Below, piece after piece: positions 1 to 9,505 of a stretch of 64,000 nucleotides of DNA; position 1 is the first letter of the stretch, and each line of letters begins with the position of its first letter. The notes under the pieces were generated by a model. That model was not told the DNA's origin and searched no databases. It saw only the letters and a program-made list of their open reading frames with translations. Location of the stretch: positions 372,001-436,000 of the forward strand of contig CBDCXF010000001.1 of assembly GCA_965223755.1 (NCBI GenBank). Reading direction: 5' to 3'. The DNA is from CBDCXF01 sp965223755 (GTDB lineage Bacteria; Acidobacteriota; Thermoanaerobaculia; Multivoradales; JAHEKO01). Position numbers and translations under genes: made by a program.

Positions 1-324
1 GATCTCGCTATCGGTGGCCGCTACGAATGGCTGTGGGACGGCAAGACGGGCAGCAACGATTGCCAGATTCTCAGCTTCATTCCCGATCGCATGATCAGCT
101 TCAGTTGGAACGCCCCGCCTGACCAACCGGACAGCCGCGCTCAGCGCACCTGGGTTGTCGTCGAATTCACACCCGTTGCCGATGGCGGCACGCACGTTCG
201 CTTGACCCATTTGGGTTGGGGCCAGGCGGCACACTGGCAGGAAACCAAGGAGTACTTCCAGAAGGCATGGCCGTATGTGCTCGAGCAGTTCCGCAAGCAC
301 TTAGGCGGCCCTGCGCGAATGTAG
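1..324 (+). CDS. SRPBCC (AHSA1-type) domain protein, 3' part
   Basis: The reading frame is open from the first base of the window, so the start lies outside it and only about 107 C-terminal residues are present. The end of the protein reads as the second half of an AHSA1/START-like fold: a beta-strand stretch around VVVEFTPV, then THVRLTHLGWG, then an amphipathic C-terminal helix (YFQKAWPYVLEQFRKHL). Family members bind small hydrophobic ligands or act as stress proteins; the ligand cannot be told from this fragment. It ends at a TAG and is followed by about 240 bp without a gene. Family assignment is fairly sure, function open. Confidence 0.75.
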   Translation, partial: DLAIGGRYEWLWDGKTGSNDCQILSFIPDRMISFSWNAPPDQPDSRAQRTWVVVEFTPVADGGTHVRLTHLGWGQAAHWQETKEYFQKAWPYVLEQFRKHLGGPARM

Positions 325-563
325 GGGAACATCCGATTTCCTCCTCCGGTCGCCCGCTATGTGATGGCTGGTGGCCAGCCGAGTCGGAGAGTTCTCGGCC
401 CCCTGAGTCTTTGTGCCGCCTGTGGCACCGCCAGCGATTTCATTCCACTTGGCAGTGTTTGGCGCTATTTCTCGTCTTCTTAATCAAGCGGACGAATTGC
501 GCTCTCCGCGGAGTGTGCCCGTCTTGAACCCGAGCTACCTACGCTATTGGGGGGGAACTGCCG

Positions 564-911
564 ATGAATTTTCTTATGGTTAAAGCCGAGACTGCAGATT
601 TGGAATTACTGATTGCCGAGCTCCCGAGTGAATTAACGCAGTTAATCAATAGCCGCATAACTTTGAACCGGCGAGGCGCGAACAAGGTCTCCATAAGACT
701 CACTCACGCCGAGGTGAATCTGATCGTGGAAGCCGCCGGGAAGGCTCTCATCCGGCGCGGTCTCAACGAGGAATGGGTGCCGAACGCACTGGGGATGAGG
801 TTGGAAGAAACGATCGGTATCTTCGCTGGTGTTCTCGGGCAATCGTCAACCAGCTCTGGCGACGGCGTCCAGAAAGCCGACCTGGATTTGCCTAGAAGTC
901 ACTCAGCCTAG
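564..911 (+). CDS. Hypothetical protein, 115 aa
   Basis: A small unrecognised protein. A purine-rich GGGGGGGAA stretch about 7 nt before the ATG can serve as ribosome binding site. The protein looks soluble and mostly helical, with no signal peptide or membrane segment; the last 25 residues are Ser/Gly-rich and probably disordered. Its TAG stop shares the four bases CTAG with the stop of the convergent kinase gene, an arrangement that argues both reading frames are real. No function is proposed. Confidence 0.6.
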   Translation: MNFLMVKAETADLELLIAELPSELTQLINSRITLNRRGANKVSIRLTHAEVNLIVEAAGKALIRRGLNEEWVPNALGMRLEETIGIFAGVLGQSSTSSGDGVQKADLDLPRSHSA

Positions 912-3397
912 CCCCGGCCGGAGAAGTTTCGTTCGCCACTGACGTTTGGGTTCGCCGTCAACGGAAGCGAGGTGTCGGTTGTGGCGTAGGCCAGGGAACA
1001 TTCCTCTTGCAGGGTTTTGTCAGCGAGGCCGTAGAGTTTCAGGGCAGCTTCCGCCTCTAAAGTCGCGGGCATGCAGGTTTCTCTTAACAGGCGCTGGGCT
1101 TCCCGCTGCTGGTCCGCAGCTACATAGGCTCGACTCAACGCGATTCGGGTCATGGCACGAATTCGGTTGTGAACGGGGAGTTCTTTTGCAAGTTCGGCCT
1201 CTGAGGCCTCAAGAGCGACAATCGCTTCCTCAATCCGGTTTTGCTCCAGCCTCAAGATGCCGATGTCTCGGAGGGTTTGCGCGCGCGCAAAACGTTCGTT
1301 GCCATACTCGTCGATCCTCGTCATTACGTCTTGCAGGAGTTGTTCGGCGTTGGAAAGGTGCCCCAAACGTATGAGGGTCCTCGAAAGCTCCATCGCGATC
1401 GTGAGCTTGACCGATGGCCGGAGCTTGGCGCCAACGTTGTTGGCTCGCTGGAGCCACACCAGTGCCGCCTCGTCTCGGCCTTGCTGGATGTCGCACCTCG
1501 CGAGATCACGGTAGTAGATCGCCAGCTCCCGGTGATTGGGACCGAACGCGTGCAAGACCGACTCAGAAACTTGCGTCAATAGGCTCCTTGCTCGTTCGGG
1601 GTCTCCGGCCCGGAGGTGGAGAGACGCCAGAGTCTCGTACCCGAGGCGTCCCACTGAAGAACGCAACAGTTGTCCACCGTGCTGTTCGACCAGTGGGGCC
1701 AGCAATTTCAGCGCCGCTTCATTTTCTCCGGTTACGGCCACGACGCGACTACGGACGACGTCAACAAGCGCCACTTCGAAGGATTCCGGGCCCCACTGAC
1801 GCTCGACCTCAAGACGCAAAACGGTGAGTTCATTCATGGCGTGCTCGGAAGTTCCGGTCAGCAGTGCGACTTCAGCGCCGACAAGTGCGAGCGTTACAAG
1901 AGCCGGGTCCTTTTGTCTTCGAATTGCGTTGACAGTGGCGAATTCGCTGGCGCGACGTCCCGCTTCAGGATGCCTGCCCAATTGCACTTCCGCGGTCGCC
2001 AGCAAAGCTTGGATTGAGGGCGTTAGCAAGTCGCCATCGGACAGCGATGCGCTCAGTAGAGAGGCATCGGTGAGAACGGTGTGCGCTGGCTCGTAGAGCC
2101 CGAGGTTCAGATAGCCCTCACCTAGTGCGATGAGTAGCTGGACCCGCTCAACCGGTGAATTGGCAAAGAGACTGTCGATCTGCACCCGGGCTTGGTCGAG
2201 GACGTCCGCCATGCGCGCTGTGCTGTCGTCGGCGTTCGAGGCGCGAAATGAGCTAGCCAGATTGGCCGCAAACTGTTGAGCTTGAATCCTCGACTGCCGA
2301 TTGGCGTAGTAGTGGAACGGGTCGGCGACTCGAAACCACACAGTCAAAACGACGAACGTGGCCGCGATCCACCGCGAGGCTTTAAGCCATTTGTGGTGAC
2401 GGAGTGCAAGCCGTGACAGGAGAACCGCCATCGTAGCTTCTTGGATCAGAGGCCTCCCGACCCGACAGCGCTCAAGATCTTCACAGAACTTCTCGACAGA
2501 TTGATATCGCGACTCGGGCGATGGCGCGCAAGCTTGCCGGGCGGCGGTCCGAACGTCCTTGGCAACCGGGATCGTCAGGTTCGAGCCGCTGTAATCAGCC
2601 AAATAGGGGTCGACGATCTCTCGTAGAATTGTGCCGAGCGCGAAGACATCGGAAAGCACGGTGGAGTTCCCGGACTTGATGCGTTCTGGGCTGGCATATC
2701 GCGGAGTAAACCCGGCGTTCTTCCTCTGCTCGGCGCCGGTTGAGGCCACACCGAAGTCGAGTAGATGAGGCGATCCGTCGGTGGAAACAAGGATGTTGCC
2801 AGGCTTGAGATCGCCATGAACTACTCCTCGTTTGTGGGCGAACGCGACTGCACGACAAACGAGTATGAATGCATCGAGAGTGTCGGTAAGAGACCCCACG
2901 CGATCGGAATATTCGTCAATTGGAATCCCCCGTATGAACTCCATCGCGATGAACAGGTCGCCAGCCTCGGTGAGGCCACTTTCGTAGAGTCGAGCTATGT
3001 TCGGATGTTCGAGTGAGGACTGCAACGCGGGTTCGTGCAGAACAGCAGATGCCTGGTCGGTGGGCATGCCGATAATTTTGAGGGCGACATTGCGGCTGTA
3101 AAGATCGGTCTCTTGGCGGGCAAGAAATACTTTGCCAGCTCCTCCCAATCCGATTTCTTCAACCAGGAGGAATGCGCCAATTCTCATTCCAACGTCGTAG
3201 TGCGCGACCGGGGGCCGCGCGGGACCAAAGAGATCATGTGTCGAGATGGTGTCGGCGAGACGAAGAAGAGTCAGGACCCGGTTTCGCAGACCGATTTCAT
3301 CTGCGCATTTGGAGCGTATGTAGTCGGCACGTTTCTTGGGGGGCAGAGCCGCCGCGGCCGCCAAAAGGGCCTTGGTTCGCGTCCAGTCGCTAGGCAC
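908..3397 (-). CDS. Serine/threonine protein kinase with TPR sensor half
   Basis: An 829-residue PknB-like kinase. The kinase domain spans roughly residues 70-320: glycine loop GLGGAG (83-88), ATP-binding Lys107 in VALKII, catalytic loop HGDLKPGN with Asp196, DFG at 214-216 and the SPERI motif near 237. The loop has HGD, not HRD, so it is a non-RD kinase. A hydrophobic segment at about 341-360 (WIAATFVVLTVWF) probably crosses the membrane. The remaining 450 residues are helical and fit degenerate tetratricopeptide repeats, a likely protein-binding half outside the membrane. The gene starts with GTG and overlaps the upstream sigma-factor gene by 8 nt (GTGCCTAG), so translation of the two is probably coupled. 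Confidence 0.9.
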   Translation of the reverse strand: MPSDWTRTKALLAAAAALPPKKRADYIRSKCADEIGLRNRVLTLLRLADTISTHDLFGPARPPVAHYDVGMRIGAFLLVEEIGLGGAGKVFLARQETDLYSRNVALKIIGMPTDQASAVLHEPALQSSLEHPNIARLYESGLTEAGDLFIAMEFIRGIPIDEYSDRVGSLTDTLDAFILVCRAVAFAHKRGVVHGDLKPGNILVSTDGSPHLLDFGVASTGAEQRKNAGFTPRYASPERIKSGNSTVLSDVFALGTILREIVDPYLADYSGSNLTIPVAKDVRTAARQACAPSPESRYQSVEKFCEDLERCRVGRPLIQEATMAVLLSRLALRHHKWLKASRWIAATFVVLTVWFRVADPFHYYANRQSRIQAQQFAANLASSFRASNADDSTARMADVLDQARVQIDSLFANSPVERVQLLIALGEGYLNLGLYEPAHTVLTDASLLSASLSDGDLLTPSIQALLATAEVQLGRHPEAGRRASEFATVNAIRRQKDPALVTLALVGAEVALLTGTSEHAMNELTVLRLEVERQWGPESFEVALVDVVRSRVVAVTGENEAALKLLAPLVEQHGGQLLRSSVGRLGYETLASLHLRAGDPERARSLLTQVSESVLHAFGPNHRELAIYYRDLARCDIQQGRDEAALVWLQRANNVGAKLRPSVKLTIAMELSRTLIRLGHLSNAEQLLQDVMTRIDEYGNERFARAQTLRDIGILRLEQNRIEEAIVALEASEAELAKELPVHNRIRAMTRIALSRAYVAADQQREAQRLLRETCMPATLEAEAALKLYGLADKTLQEECSLAYATTDTSLPLTANPNVSGERNFSGRG

Positions 3398-3926
3398 TCT
3401 TAAGCTCGCTGGCTAGAAACGCTTTCGCGATGTTCCAGTCGCGGGCAACGGTGCGTTCCGAGCGGGCAAGGATCCTTGCTGTCTCGGAAACTGAGTACCC
3501 AAAGTAGAACCGCAGTTCGACCAGGCGACCTAGTCTGGGGTCCATTGCTTTGAGTTTTTCGAGGGCTGCGATGACACTGTGCGAAACGGTGTAGCGAGCC
3601 GGGGATGTCGCCTGGTTCTTCAATTGAACGTGGTGTCCCAGACGCTTCCGGCAGAAGCGACCACGTTCGTAGTCGATCATCGAATGACGCATGGCCTGCG
3701 TCATCAACGCGATCAAATGCCCTCGGTCGGTCGGACCCCCTCTTTTCTGCGAGTGACACTCAACTCGAAGCCAGGCTTCGCTGATGAGGTTCTCCGGTGA
3801 AAGGGTGTGGTTGGCGCGGCTTGTCGCCATGATGCGACAGGCTGCTACGCGGAGTGCTTTGTACTCGTCCTCCGACCAGTTCCCCCATTCAGTCGGCTCG
3901 ATTCCACTCTCCGCGCTTTGACCCAT
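3390..3926 (-). CDS. ECF-type sigma factor paired with kinase
   Basis: A 178-residue sigma-70 family protein of the kind often found beside Ser/Thr kinases in Acidobacteriota and Planctomycetes. Region 2 is seen in the LISEAWLRVE and SMIDYERGRF stretches; region 4 is the C-terminal helix-turn-helix ELRFYFGYSVSETARILARSERTV. A longer frame starts at a TTG at 3941, but the ATG at 3926 is preferred because GGAGGGGA lies about 5-8 nt before it. The gene is first in a two-gene unit with the kinase. Which promoters it reads cannot be told. There is no separate zinc-finger anti-sigma gene, so the kinase itself may control it. Confidence 0.88.
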   Translation of the reverse strand: MGQSAESGIEPTEWGNWSEDEYKALRVAACRIMATSRANHTLSPENLISEAWLRVECHSQKRGGPTDRGHLIALMTQAMRHSMIDYERGRFCRKRLGHHVQLKNQATSPARYTVSHSVIAALEKLKAMDPRLGRLVELRFYFGYSVSETARILARSERTVARDWNIAKAFLASELKSA

Positions 3927-4099
3927 TTGGCTCCCCTCCAAAATCTATGGGACACGATCGATCCTTGCAGGATCTGTTCCGGTCTCGGCGATAGTACTAG
4001 ATTTAAATAAACGGCTTTGGCATCCGACGATGTCGTGCGGATACCGTCCTCAAGCGACGACAGCATCGTCTGCGATGTGTCATGTCGGCACGCCTGAGT

Positions 4100-5782
4100 T
4101 CATTCGACCGGTAGCTCTTGACCCGGGTGCCAACCCGTACTTTGCAGCTCCACGAGACGGTCCAGAACGGTGGTTCGCTCTGAAAGTACGAGTAGAAGGA
4201 GGAGGTCGCCAGGTCGTCCCCAGGCGAGCGCCTGGCGGACAGCCGCCATTTCGTTCTTAGCGGTCGCGATCCGGCTTTCGGGCAGTCCGGCGTTGCTGAG
4301 TTCACGGACGATCAGGTCGACCATCTCCCCTGGTGCGCGTCCTCGCTGGTGTCGCGGCATGTCTTTGACGATCACGCGGTCTGGGTTGTGGTTGGCGCAG
4401 ACGCGACAGAGTTCGGCTACGGATTCGTCGTCGCGGTCACCGGCTTGTCCGAGGAGCATCAGTACCCGCTTCGGTCGAAGCTTCGCGGCCATGATCAGCG
4501 CCGCTTCAATCCCTTCGGGATTGTGGGCGAAGTCGAGGACGGCTCGCAGACCGCCAAAGTCAAAGAGGTTGGCGCGGCCCGGATTGCTGAAGGGGTCGCT
4601 GGAGAAAGCGGCAAGTCCGTCGACGATGGCGCGGAGTGGGAGGCCAAGTGCGTCGGCGATCGCCATGGCTCCCAGGGCGTTGGCGATGTTGTGTTCGGCG
4701 GCGCCGCCAAGGGTGGCGGGAATCTCCGCCGCTTCGATCCATGGCACAAAGCCGCACTCGGTCATTTCTCCCAGTCGTCCGAACTTGCGGATGAATCCCC
4801 GCGAGAGACCAACGGCGGGTGATCCTTCACCCGCGAGCGAGACGAAGAGCGTTTCCTTGCCTCGCGCCGCGGCGAGGTAGGGGTCATCGACATTGACGAC
4901 AAACGTCCCTTGAGCGGCGACAGCTTTGGCAACCAACAATTTGACCTTGGCGAGACCAACCAGATCGTTGATGCCGTATTCGCCCAAATGGTCGGTGCCG
5001 ATGTTGGTGACATAGGCGGCTTCAGCACGCTCGATCGCCAGGCCGCGCCGCAACATGCCGCCGCGCGCGTTTTCCAGGAAGGCGATGTCAACCTGATTGT
5101 TTTGCAAAACCGCGCGGGCACCTTCACCTCCGGTGTAGTCGCCTTCGAGGATGGTCTTGCCGCCAATCTGAACGCCATCAGTAGAGGTGTTTCCGGGTGT
5201 CAAGCCAGCGGCGATGGCGATTCGAGACAGCATGCGTGCGGTTGTGGTCTTGCCGTTGGTACCGGTGATCAGCGCCACGGGTACGTCGTGGATGCGCTCC
5301 CAGTCGACCTCGTCAGGGTTCGGCAACGAACCTAGGGGCCAAACTTGGCAGCCGGCGCCGCTACCCAAGGAGAGCCGTTCGTCGTCGGCCAGAAACCGGA
5401 CTCGATGCTGGTCGGCCGCTTGAGCCAAGGCTCTTCGCTTCGGGTCCTGCTCGGCGGCGATCGCACTCTTAAGTTGCTCGGCGATCTCATCAGTGACGGC
5501 GATTTTTTCGGCGGCGGCCTCCCAGGCGGCCTCGTTGACTTCGCAACCAGCGTAAAGGGCGTCTTCTGGGGCGGAAAAGACCAGGGTCGCTCCGCCTTCG
5601 TACGGCCACACGACCAGCTCGGAGTCGGACCAGCCCAGGCGATCCAACAAGTCTCTCGCGGCTTTCTTCCAGGCTTCGGCGGCTTGCGCCAGGTCACCGT
5701 CTCCCTGGATGTCGATGGCGACTCCAGGCCCCTCCAGAAACAAGCTCGGCCCCGTCAGTCGGCGCGAGTTGGTGAGCTTCAC
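4100..5782 (-). CDS. CphA-like Mur ligase without ATP-grasp domain
   Basis: A 560-residue protein, last gene of the cyanophycin operon, 17 nt after cphA; start GTG. The first ~30 residues (RRLTGPSLFLEGPG) resemble the beginning of cyanophycin synthetases. A Mur-ligase ATP-binding loop GTNGKTTT sits at about 174-181. It is followed by the central Mur domain (FLENARGGMLRRGLA; NIGTDHLGEYGI) and the C-terminal domain (LDFAHNPEGIEAA; GDRDDES). Compared with CphA, the whole ATP-grasp module of about 280 residues is missing. It would be expected to join an amino acid through an amide bond with ATP hydrolysis, or to assist CphA; its substrate is unknown. The family assignment is firm, the role in cyanophycin metabolism is inferred from position. 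Confidence 0.85.
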   Translation of the reverse strand: MKLTNSRRLTGPSLFLEGPGVAIDIQGDGDLAQAAEAWKKAARDLLDRLGWSDSELVVWPYEGGATLVFSAPEDALYAGCEVNEAAWEAAAEKIAVTDEIAEQLKSAIAAEQDPKRRALAQAADQHRVRFLADDERLSLGSGAGCQVWPLGSLPNPDEVDWERIHDVPVALITGTNGKTTTARMLSRIAIAAGLTPGNTSTDGVQIGGKTILEGDYTGGEGARAVLQNNQVDIAFLENARGGMLRRGLAIERAEAAYVTNIGTDHLGEYGINDLVGLAKVKLLVAKAVAAQGTFVVNVDDPYLAAARGKETLFVSLAGEGSPAVGLSRGFIRKFGRLGEMTECGFVPWIEAAEIPATLGGAAEHNIANALGAMAIADALGLPLRAIVDGLAAFSSDPFSNPGRANLFDFGGLRAVLDFAHNPEGIEAALIMAAKLRPKRVLMLLGQAGDRDDESVAELCRVCANHNPDRVIVKDMPRHQRGRAPGEMVDLIVRELSNAGLPESRIATAKNEMAAVRQALAWGRPGDLLLLLVLSERTTVLDRLVELQSTGWHPGQELPVE

Positions 5783-5799
5783 TACTAGAGTCCTGGTAT

Positions 5800-8598
5800 T
5801 TAGTCGGCTTCTTCTTCCGGGGCAGCCAGCAAGACCCCGCGCTCGTCGCGAATGATCTCTTCGTCTCCGAGCAGTTCAGGAGGCAGTTCGGAGAGATCGG
5901 CGGGTGGAGGAGAGGGCGATTCCTCTTCGAAGTTGGTTTCACTGGCTTCGGGGTCGGGTGCGTGCTGGGTTACCTGACTCCAGGTTCGGGCCAAATCATC
6001 GGCGAACATCAACACCAAATCGCCCTCGCCGGCGGTTGCCAGTACGCGCTCGACTGCCTCACGTTCCGAAGGGATGACTTCGATCGCCTCCGGCGCAACG
6101 CCCGAAGCCGTTAGCTCTTCGGCGAGCATGTTTGGAATTTCGTCGGAGTCGCGGCCGCGCAGCTGATCGTCGCGCCGGCACACGAAACGGTCGAAGTGTG
6201 GCGCCGCGATCTGCGCGATGCGAAGCACGTCTTCGTCGCGGCGGTCGCCGGGCGCGGCGAGGAGGCAAACTCGTTTGCCCCTGCACTCGAGACGCGAGAT
6301 CAAGGTGCACATGACTTCCACTGCCGCCGGGTTGTGTCCGTAGTCGATGATGACCTTAAACGGCAGTTCGTCAAAGATGTTCATGCGCCCCGGGGCTTGG
6401 AAGAAGGTGGTGTCGAAGGTGCGCAGCCCCTGACGAATGTTGTCGAGGCTGGCGCCCATGCTGAAAGCCATGGCGGCTGCGAACATCGCGTTCTGCACGT
6501 TGTGGAGCGCCTTGCCGTCGAGTGTCGCCGGAATCAAGTGCGTCCATAGGAGGGGCATGTGGGCGTGGTTGTCGTAGATGGTGATCATGTGGCCGTTGAC
6601 GCCCTCTTCCAGTGCAACCGCGCGGCCCCCGGAGCGTACATGCTCCTGCACCAGAGAATGTTCCTTGGCCATGGTGACGTAGCAGATTGACGCCGCTTTG
6701 GTATGCGCGGCCATGCGCAGGCAGTGAGGGTCGTCGGCGTTGAGGACTGCGGCATCCTTGGCGACCTCGATCGGAATGCGTTTGACTTCGGCGAGTTGTT
6801 CGAGGGTATCGATGCCACGCATTCCCAGGTGGTCCTCGGCGACATTGATGCAGCAGGCGACGTTGCAGTTGCGATAGCCAAGGCCGGCGCGCAACAGTCC
6901 GCCGCGGGCGGTCTCGAGCACGGCTACGTCTACGCTGGGATCGCGCAGCACCATACGCGCGGCGGTCGGCCCGGTCATGTCGCCTTTGACCGTCAGTTGG
7001 CCGTCACTGTAGACGCCATCGGTGGTCGTCAAACCGACTCGATTGCCGGCCATCTTGAGAATGTGGGCGAGCATGCGTGAGGTGGTGGTCTTGCCGTTGG
7101 TTCCAGTGACCGCGCCGATGGGGATGCGGCTCTGGGTGCCCTGCGGGAAGAGCATGTCCAGTACCCTTCCGGCAACGTCGCGCGGTTCTCCTTCTGAGGG
7201 GGCAACGTGCATACGGAAGCCCGGCGCGGCGTTCACCTCGCAGATGGCTCCCCCGGCTTCACGGTAAGACTTGGAGATGTCGTTGGTGAGGAAGTCGACG
7301 CCGGCGACATCCAGGCCGACGGCTTTGGCGGCGCGCACCGCCATGGCCCGATTGTCGGCGTGGACGATGTCGGTGACGTCGATCGCGGTGCCTCCGGTGG
7401 AGAGGTTGGCGGTCGCCGCCAGGTAAATGATCTTTCCTTCAGCCGGTCTCGATTCCTGAGTCAGTCCGTTCTGCTCCAGCAGGCGATCGGACTGATGGTT
7501 GAATTCGATGCGGGTAAGGACCTTCTCGTGGCCGATGCCACGACGCGGATCGTCATTGGTCCGGTCGACCAATTCGGCGATGGTGCTCTTGCCATCGCCA
7601 ACGACGTGCGCCGGAACTCTCTTGGCCACCGCGACCAGCTCGCCGTCAACCACCAGCATGCGGTGGTCGAGCCCCTCGATGAAGCTTTCGACCAAGACGC
7701 TGCGACTGTGGCTGTGGGCCTGATCAAAGGCAGCCTCGACTTGCTCAGGATCGGTGAGGTTGATCGAAACCCCGCGCCCGTGGTTGGCGTTGTAGGGTTT
7801 GACGACGACCGGAAAACCGATCCGCTTTGCCGCTCGCACTGCATCGCGCGGGTTGCGTACGAGGCGTTGCTGCGGAACCGGACAGCCGAGCGCCCCCAGC
7901 AGGGCGTTGGTCTCTTCTTTGTCCGAGGAGATGTCAACCGCGATGTGTTTGGTCTCGGAAGTGATGGTCGCTTGAATGCGCTTCTGGTGGCAGCCCTGGC
8001 CGAACTGCACCAGGCTGTAGTCGTTGAGGCGCAACCACGGGATGTCGCGATCTTCGGCCGCTTTGACCAGCGAGGCTGTACTCGGCCCCAGAGCTTTGCG
8101 TTGTGCCCAGACCACGAGCTTTTCGTAGGCCTCGCGGAAGTCCCAATCGGCGCTCGGGGTGTTATCGGGCTTGAGGTCCTCGGGCAGCAGACTGTGCAGC
8201 AGATCGAGAGCGAGATTGCCGGCGGCCTTGCCGACATCGCGCTGCACGTACTGATAAACGACGGTGTAGACCCCCGGCTTGTCCGTGGAGCGAGTCTTGC
8301 CAAAGGTGGCGTGATTGCCGGCCGCGTTCTGGATTTCCAGGGCGACGTGCTCGAGCACGTGCCCCAGCCAGGTACCGTCGTCTTCTCGCAGACGGCGTAC
8401 GAAGCCACCGGGCTGGCGATAGGAGCAGCCGTGCTCGTGCAGGCCGGGCAGCGCCTCCAGGAGGCCGTCGATGAATTCGTCGCCCAGGCGACCCGTCGGC
8501 CACTCCTCCAACTCGCCGAGGTCGAGGAGGAGATAGATGACGGGGAAGTGAGCGTAGAGACTAGGGCCGACGTAGACCCTGGAGTCAAGGATTCTCAT
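5800..8598 (-). CDS. cphA: Cyanophycin synthetase
   Basis: Makes cyanophycin, a poly-aspartate backbone with arginine side chains used as nitrogen store. About 932 residues in three modules. The N-terminal domain is at 1-160. An ATP-grasp domain lies at about 200-470, with GFPVVVKP and the metal-binding CEVNAAPGFRMH. A Mur-ligase module begins with TGTNGKTTT near 498-506 and includes VLETARGGLLRAGLG and NVAEDHLGMRG. A longer frame begins at 8628, but homologues begin with the MRIL stretch, so the ATG at 8598, 10 nt after the cphB stop, is chosen. The last ~56 residues are rich in Pro and Glu and go beyond the usual end of the family. Third gene of the operon iadA-cphB-cphA-Mur ligase. Confidence 0.95.
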   Translation of the reverse strand: MRILDSRVYVGPSLYAHFPVIYLLLDLGELEEWPTGRLGDEFIDGLLEALPGLHEHGCSYRQPGGFVRRLREDDGTWLGHVLEHVALEIQNAAGNHATFGKTRSTDKPGVYTVVYQYVQRDVGKAAGNLALDLLHSLLPEDLKPDNTPSADWDFREAYEKLVVWAQRKALGPSTASLVKAAEDRDIPWLRLNDYSLVQFGQGCHQKRIQATITSETKHIAVDISSDKEETNALLGALGCPVPQQRLVRNPRDAVRAAKRIGFPVVVKPYNANHGRGVSINLTDPEQVEAAFDQAHSHSRSVLVESFIEGLDHRMLVVDGELVAVAKRVPAHVVGDGKSTIAELVDRTNDDPRRGIGHEKVLTRIEFNHQSDRLLEQNGLTQESRPAEGKIIYLAATANLSTGGTAIDVTDIVHADNRAMAVRAAKAVGLDVAGVDFLTNDISKSYREAGGAICEVNAAPGFRMHVAPSEGEPRDVAGRVLDMLFPQGTQSRIPIGAVTGTNGKTTTSRMLAHILKMAGNRVGLTTTDGVYSDGQLTVKGDMTGPTAARMVLRDPSVDVAVLETARGGLLRAGLGYRNCNVACCINVAEDHLGMRGIDTLEQLAEVKRIPIEVAKDAAVLNADDPHCLRMAAHTKAASICYVTMAKEHSLVQEHVRSGGRAVALEEGVNGHMITIYDNHAHMPLLWTHLIPATLDGKALHNVQNAMFAAAMAFSMGASLDNIRQGLRTFDTTFFQAPGRMNIFDELPFKVIIDYGHNPAAVEVMCTLISRLECRGKRVCLLAAPGDRRDEDVLRIAQIAAPHFDRFVCRRDDQLRGRDSDEIPNMLAEELTASGVAPEAIEVIPSEREAVERVLATAGEGDLVLMFADDLARTWSQVTQHAPDPEASETNFEEESPSPPPADLSELPPELLGDEEIIRDERGVLLAAPEEEAD

Positions 8599-8608
8599 TT
8601 TCGACCGG

Positions 8609-9505
8609 TCATGAGACGTCGGCCTCATCCAAGAGCAACTCTTCCGCAGGCACCGGCTGCCGTTTGCTGGTGACGTACTGCGATCCAGCCGTCAGGACGT
8701 GCAAGCGCACCCCCATCAGGCACATCGGGTCACCCGGTTCATGTCCCATGGAGGAGTGCTCGAGGTCGGCACCGTCGACGATGGTGCAGGTCCCCGAACC
8801 GAGCACTTCCAAAGTGCCGTCAGGGGCGATGAAGGCGGCGGTGTCCTCGTCCAGGCCCAGTCCCAGAATCCGCGGGTTGTAGGCGAGGGCGGTGAGCAGC
8901 CGCCCGAGACGGTCGCGCTCGCGAAAGTGCTGGTCGATGATGAAATCGCGAGTCAGTCCGATGCCAGGTACCAGGGCGACTTTGTGGGACGACGGCGAAG
9001 CACCGCTGTCCCCAAAGGCGATCATGTGCTCGGACAAATAGCTCGCGCCGGCGGAGGTGCCGGCAATCGGCACCCCCGAGTCATGTAGCTTGCGCAGAAT
9101 GTCGGCGGCAGGCGTACCACCCAGGGTGCTTGAGAGCCGCAGTTGCGAGCCGCCGGTGAAGAAGACCCCGGTGGCGTCTTCGAGCACATCCAGCCAGTCC
9201 CCGCGGGTGGCGTCTTTGCGGTTTTTGAATGGCAGGGACCTGGCGGCGTCTGCATGCAATCCCAAGAAGATGCGCTCGTAGCGCTCTCCGGTGTTGCGCA
9301 TGCGTGAGGCGGTGGGGATGATGACGATGTTGGCGTCGGCCCCGCCGGCCAGATTCACAAACCGTTGCAGGATCTCCGGGTTGCGACGCTTGCGTTCGGC
9401 GCCGCCGATCGGAATCAGATAGCCGGCCCGGTTTCGGGAGGTTGGGGGGAAGTCCACGGTCGTACCCCCATTGGCGTCGGTGCCGTTGAAGTCTTGCTCA
9501 GTCAC
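8609..9505 (-). CDS. cphB: Cyanophycinase
   Basis: A peptidase of family S51 that cuts cyanophycin to beta-aspartyl-arginine dipeptides. The nucleophile motif GTSAGAS places the active serine near residue 151; FFTGGSQLRL and the DQHFRERDRLGRL stretch, including the conserved His, are also typical. A longer frame runs back to 9574, inside iadA, but the GTG at 9505 is preferred. It overlaps the iadA stop by 8 nt (GTGACTGA) and has GAGG about 10 nt before it. This gives 298 residues, a normal family length. No signal peptide is visible, so the enzyme is cytoplasmic, as needed for mobilising an internal store. Confidence 0.95.
   Translation of the reverse strand: MTEQDFNGTDANGGTTVDFPPTSRNRAGYLIPIGGAERKRRNPEILQRFVNLAGGADANIVIIPTASRMRNTGERYERIFLGLHADAARSLPFKNRKDATRGDWLDVLEDATGVFFTGGSQLRLSSTLGGTPAADILRKLHDSGVPIAGTSAGASYLSEHMIAFGDSGASPSSHKVALVPGIGLTRDFIIDQHFRERDRLGRLLTALAYNPRILGLGLDEDTAAFIAPDGTLEVLGSGTCTIVDGADLEHSSMGHEPGDPMCLMGVRLHVLTAGSQYVTSKRQPVPAEELLLDEADVS

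Noticed and set aside
7207..8673. 488-aa plus-strand reading frame
   Set aside because: Antisense to cphA; open only because of codon bias in GC-rich DNA. CphA motifs on the other strand are complete.
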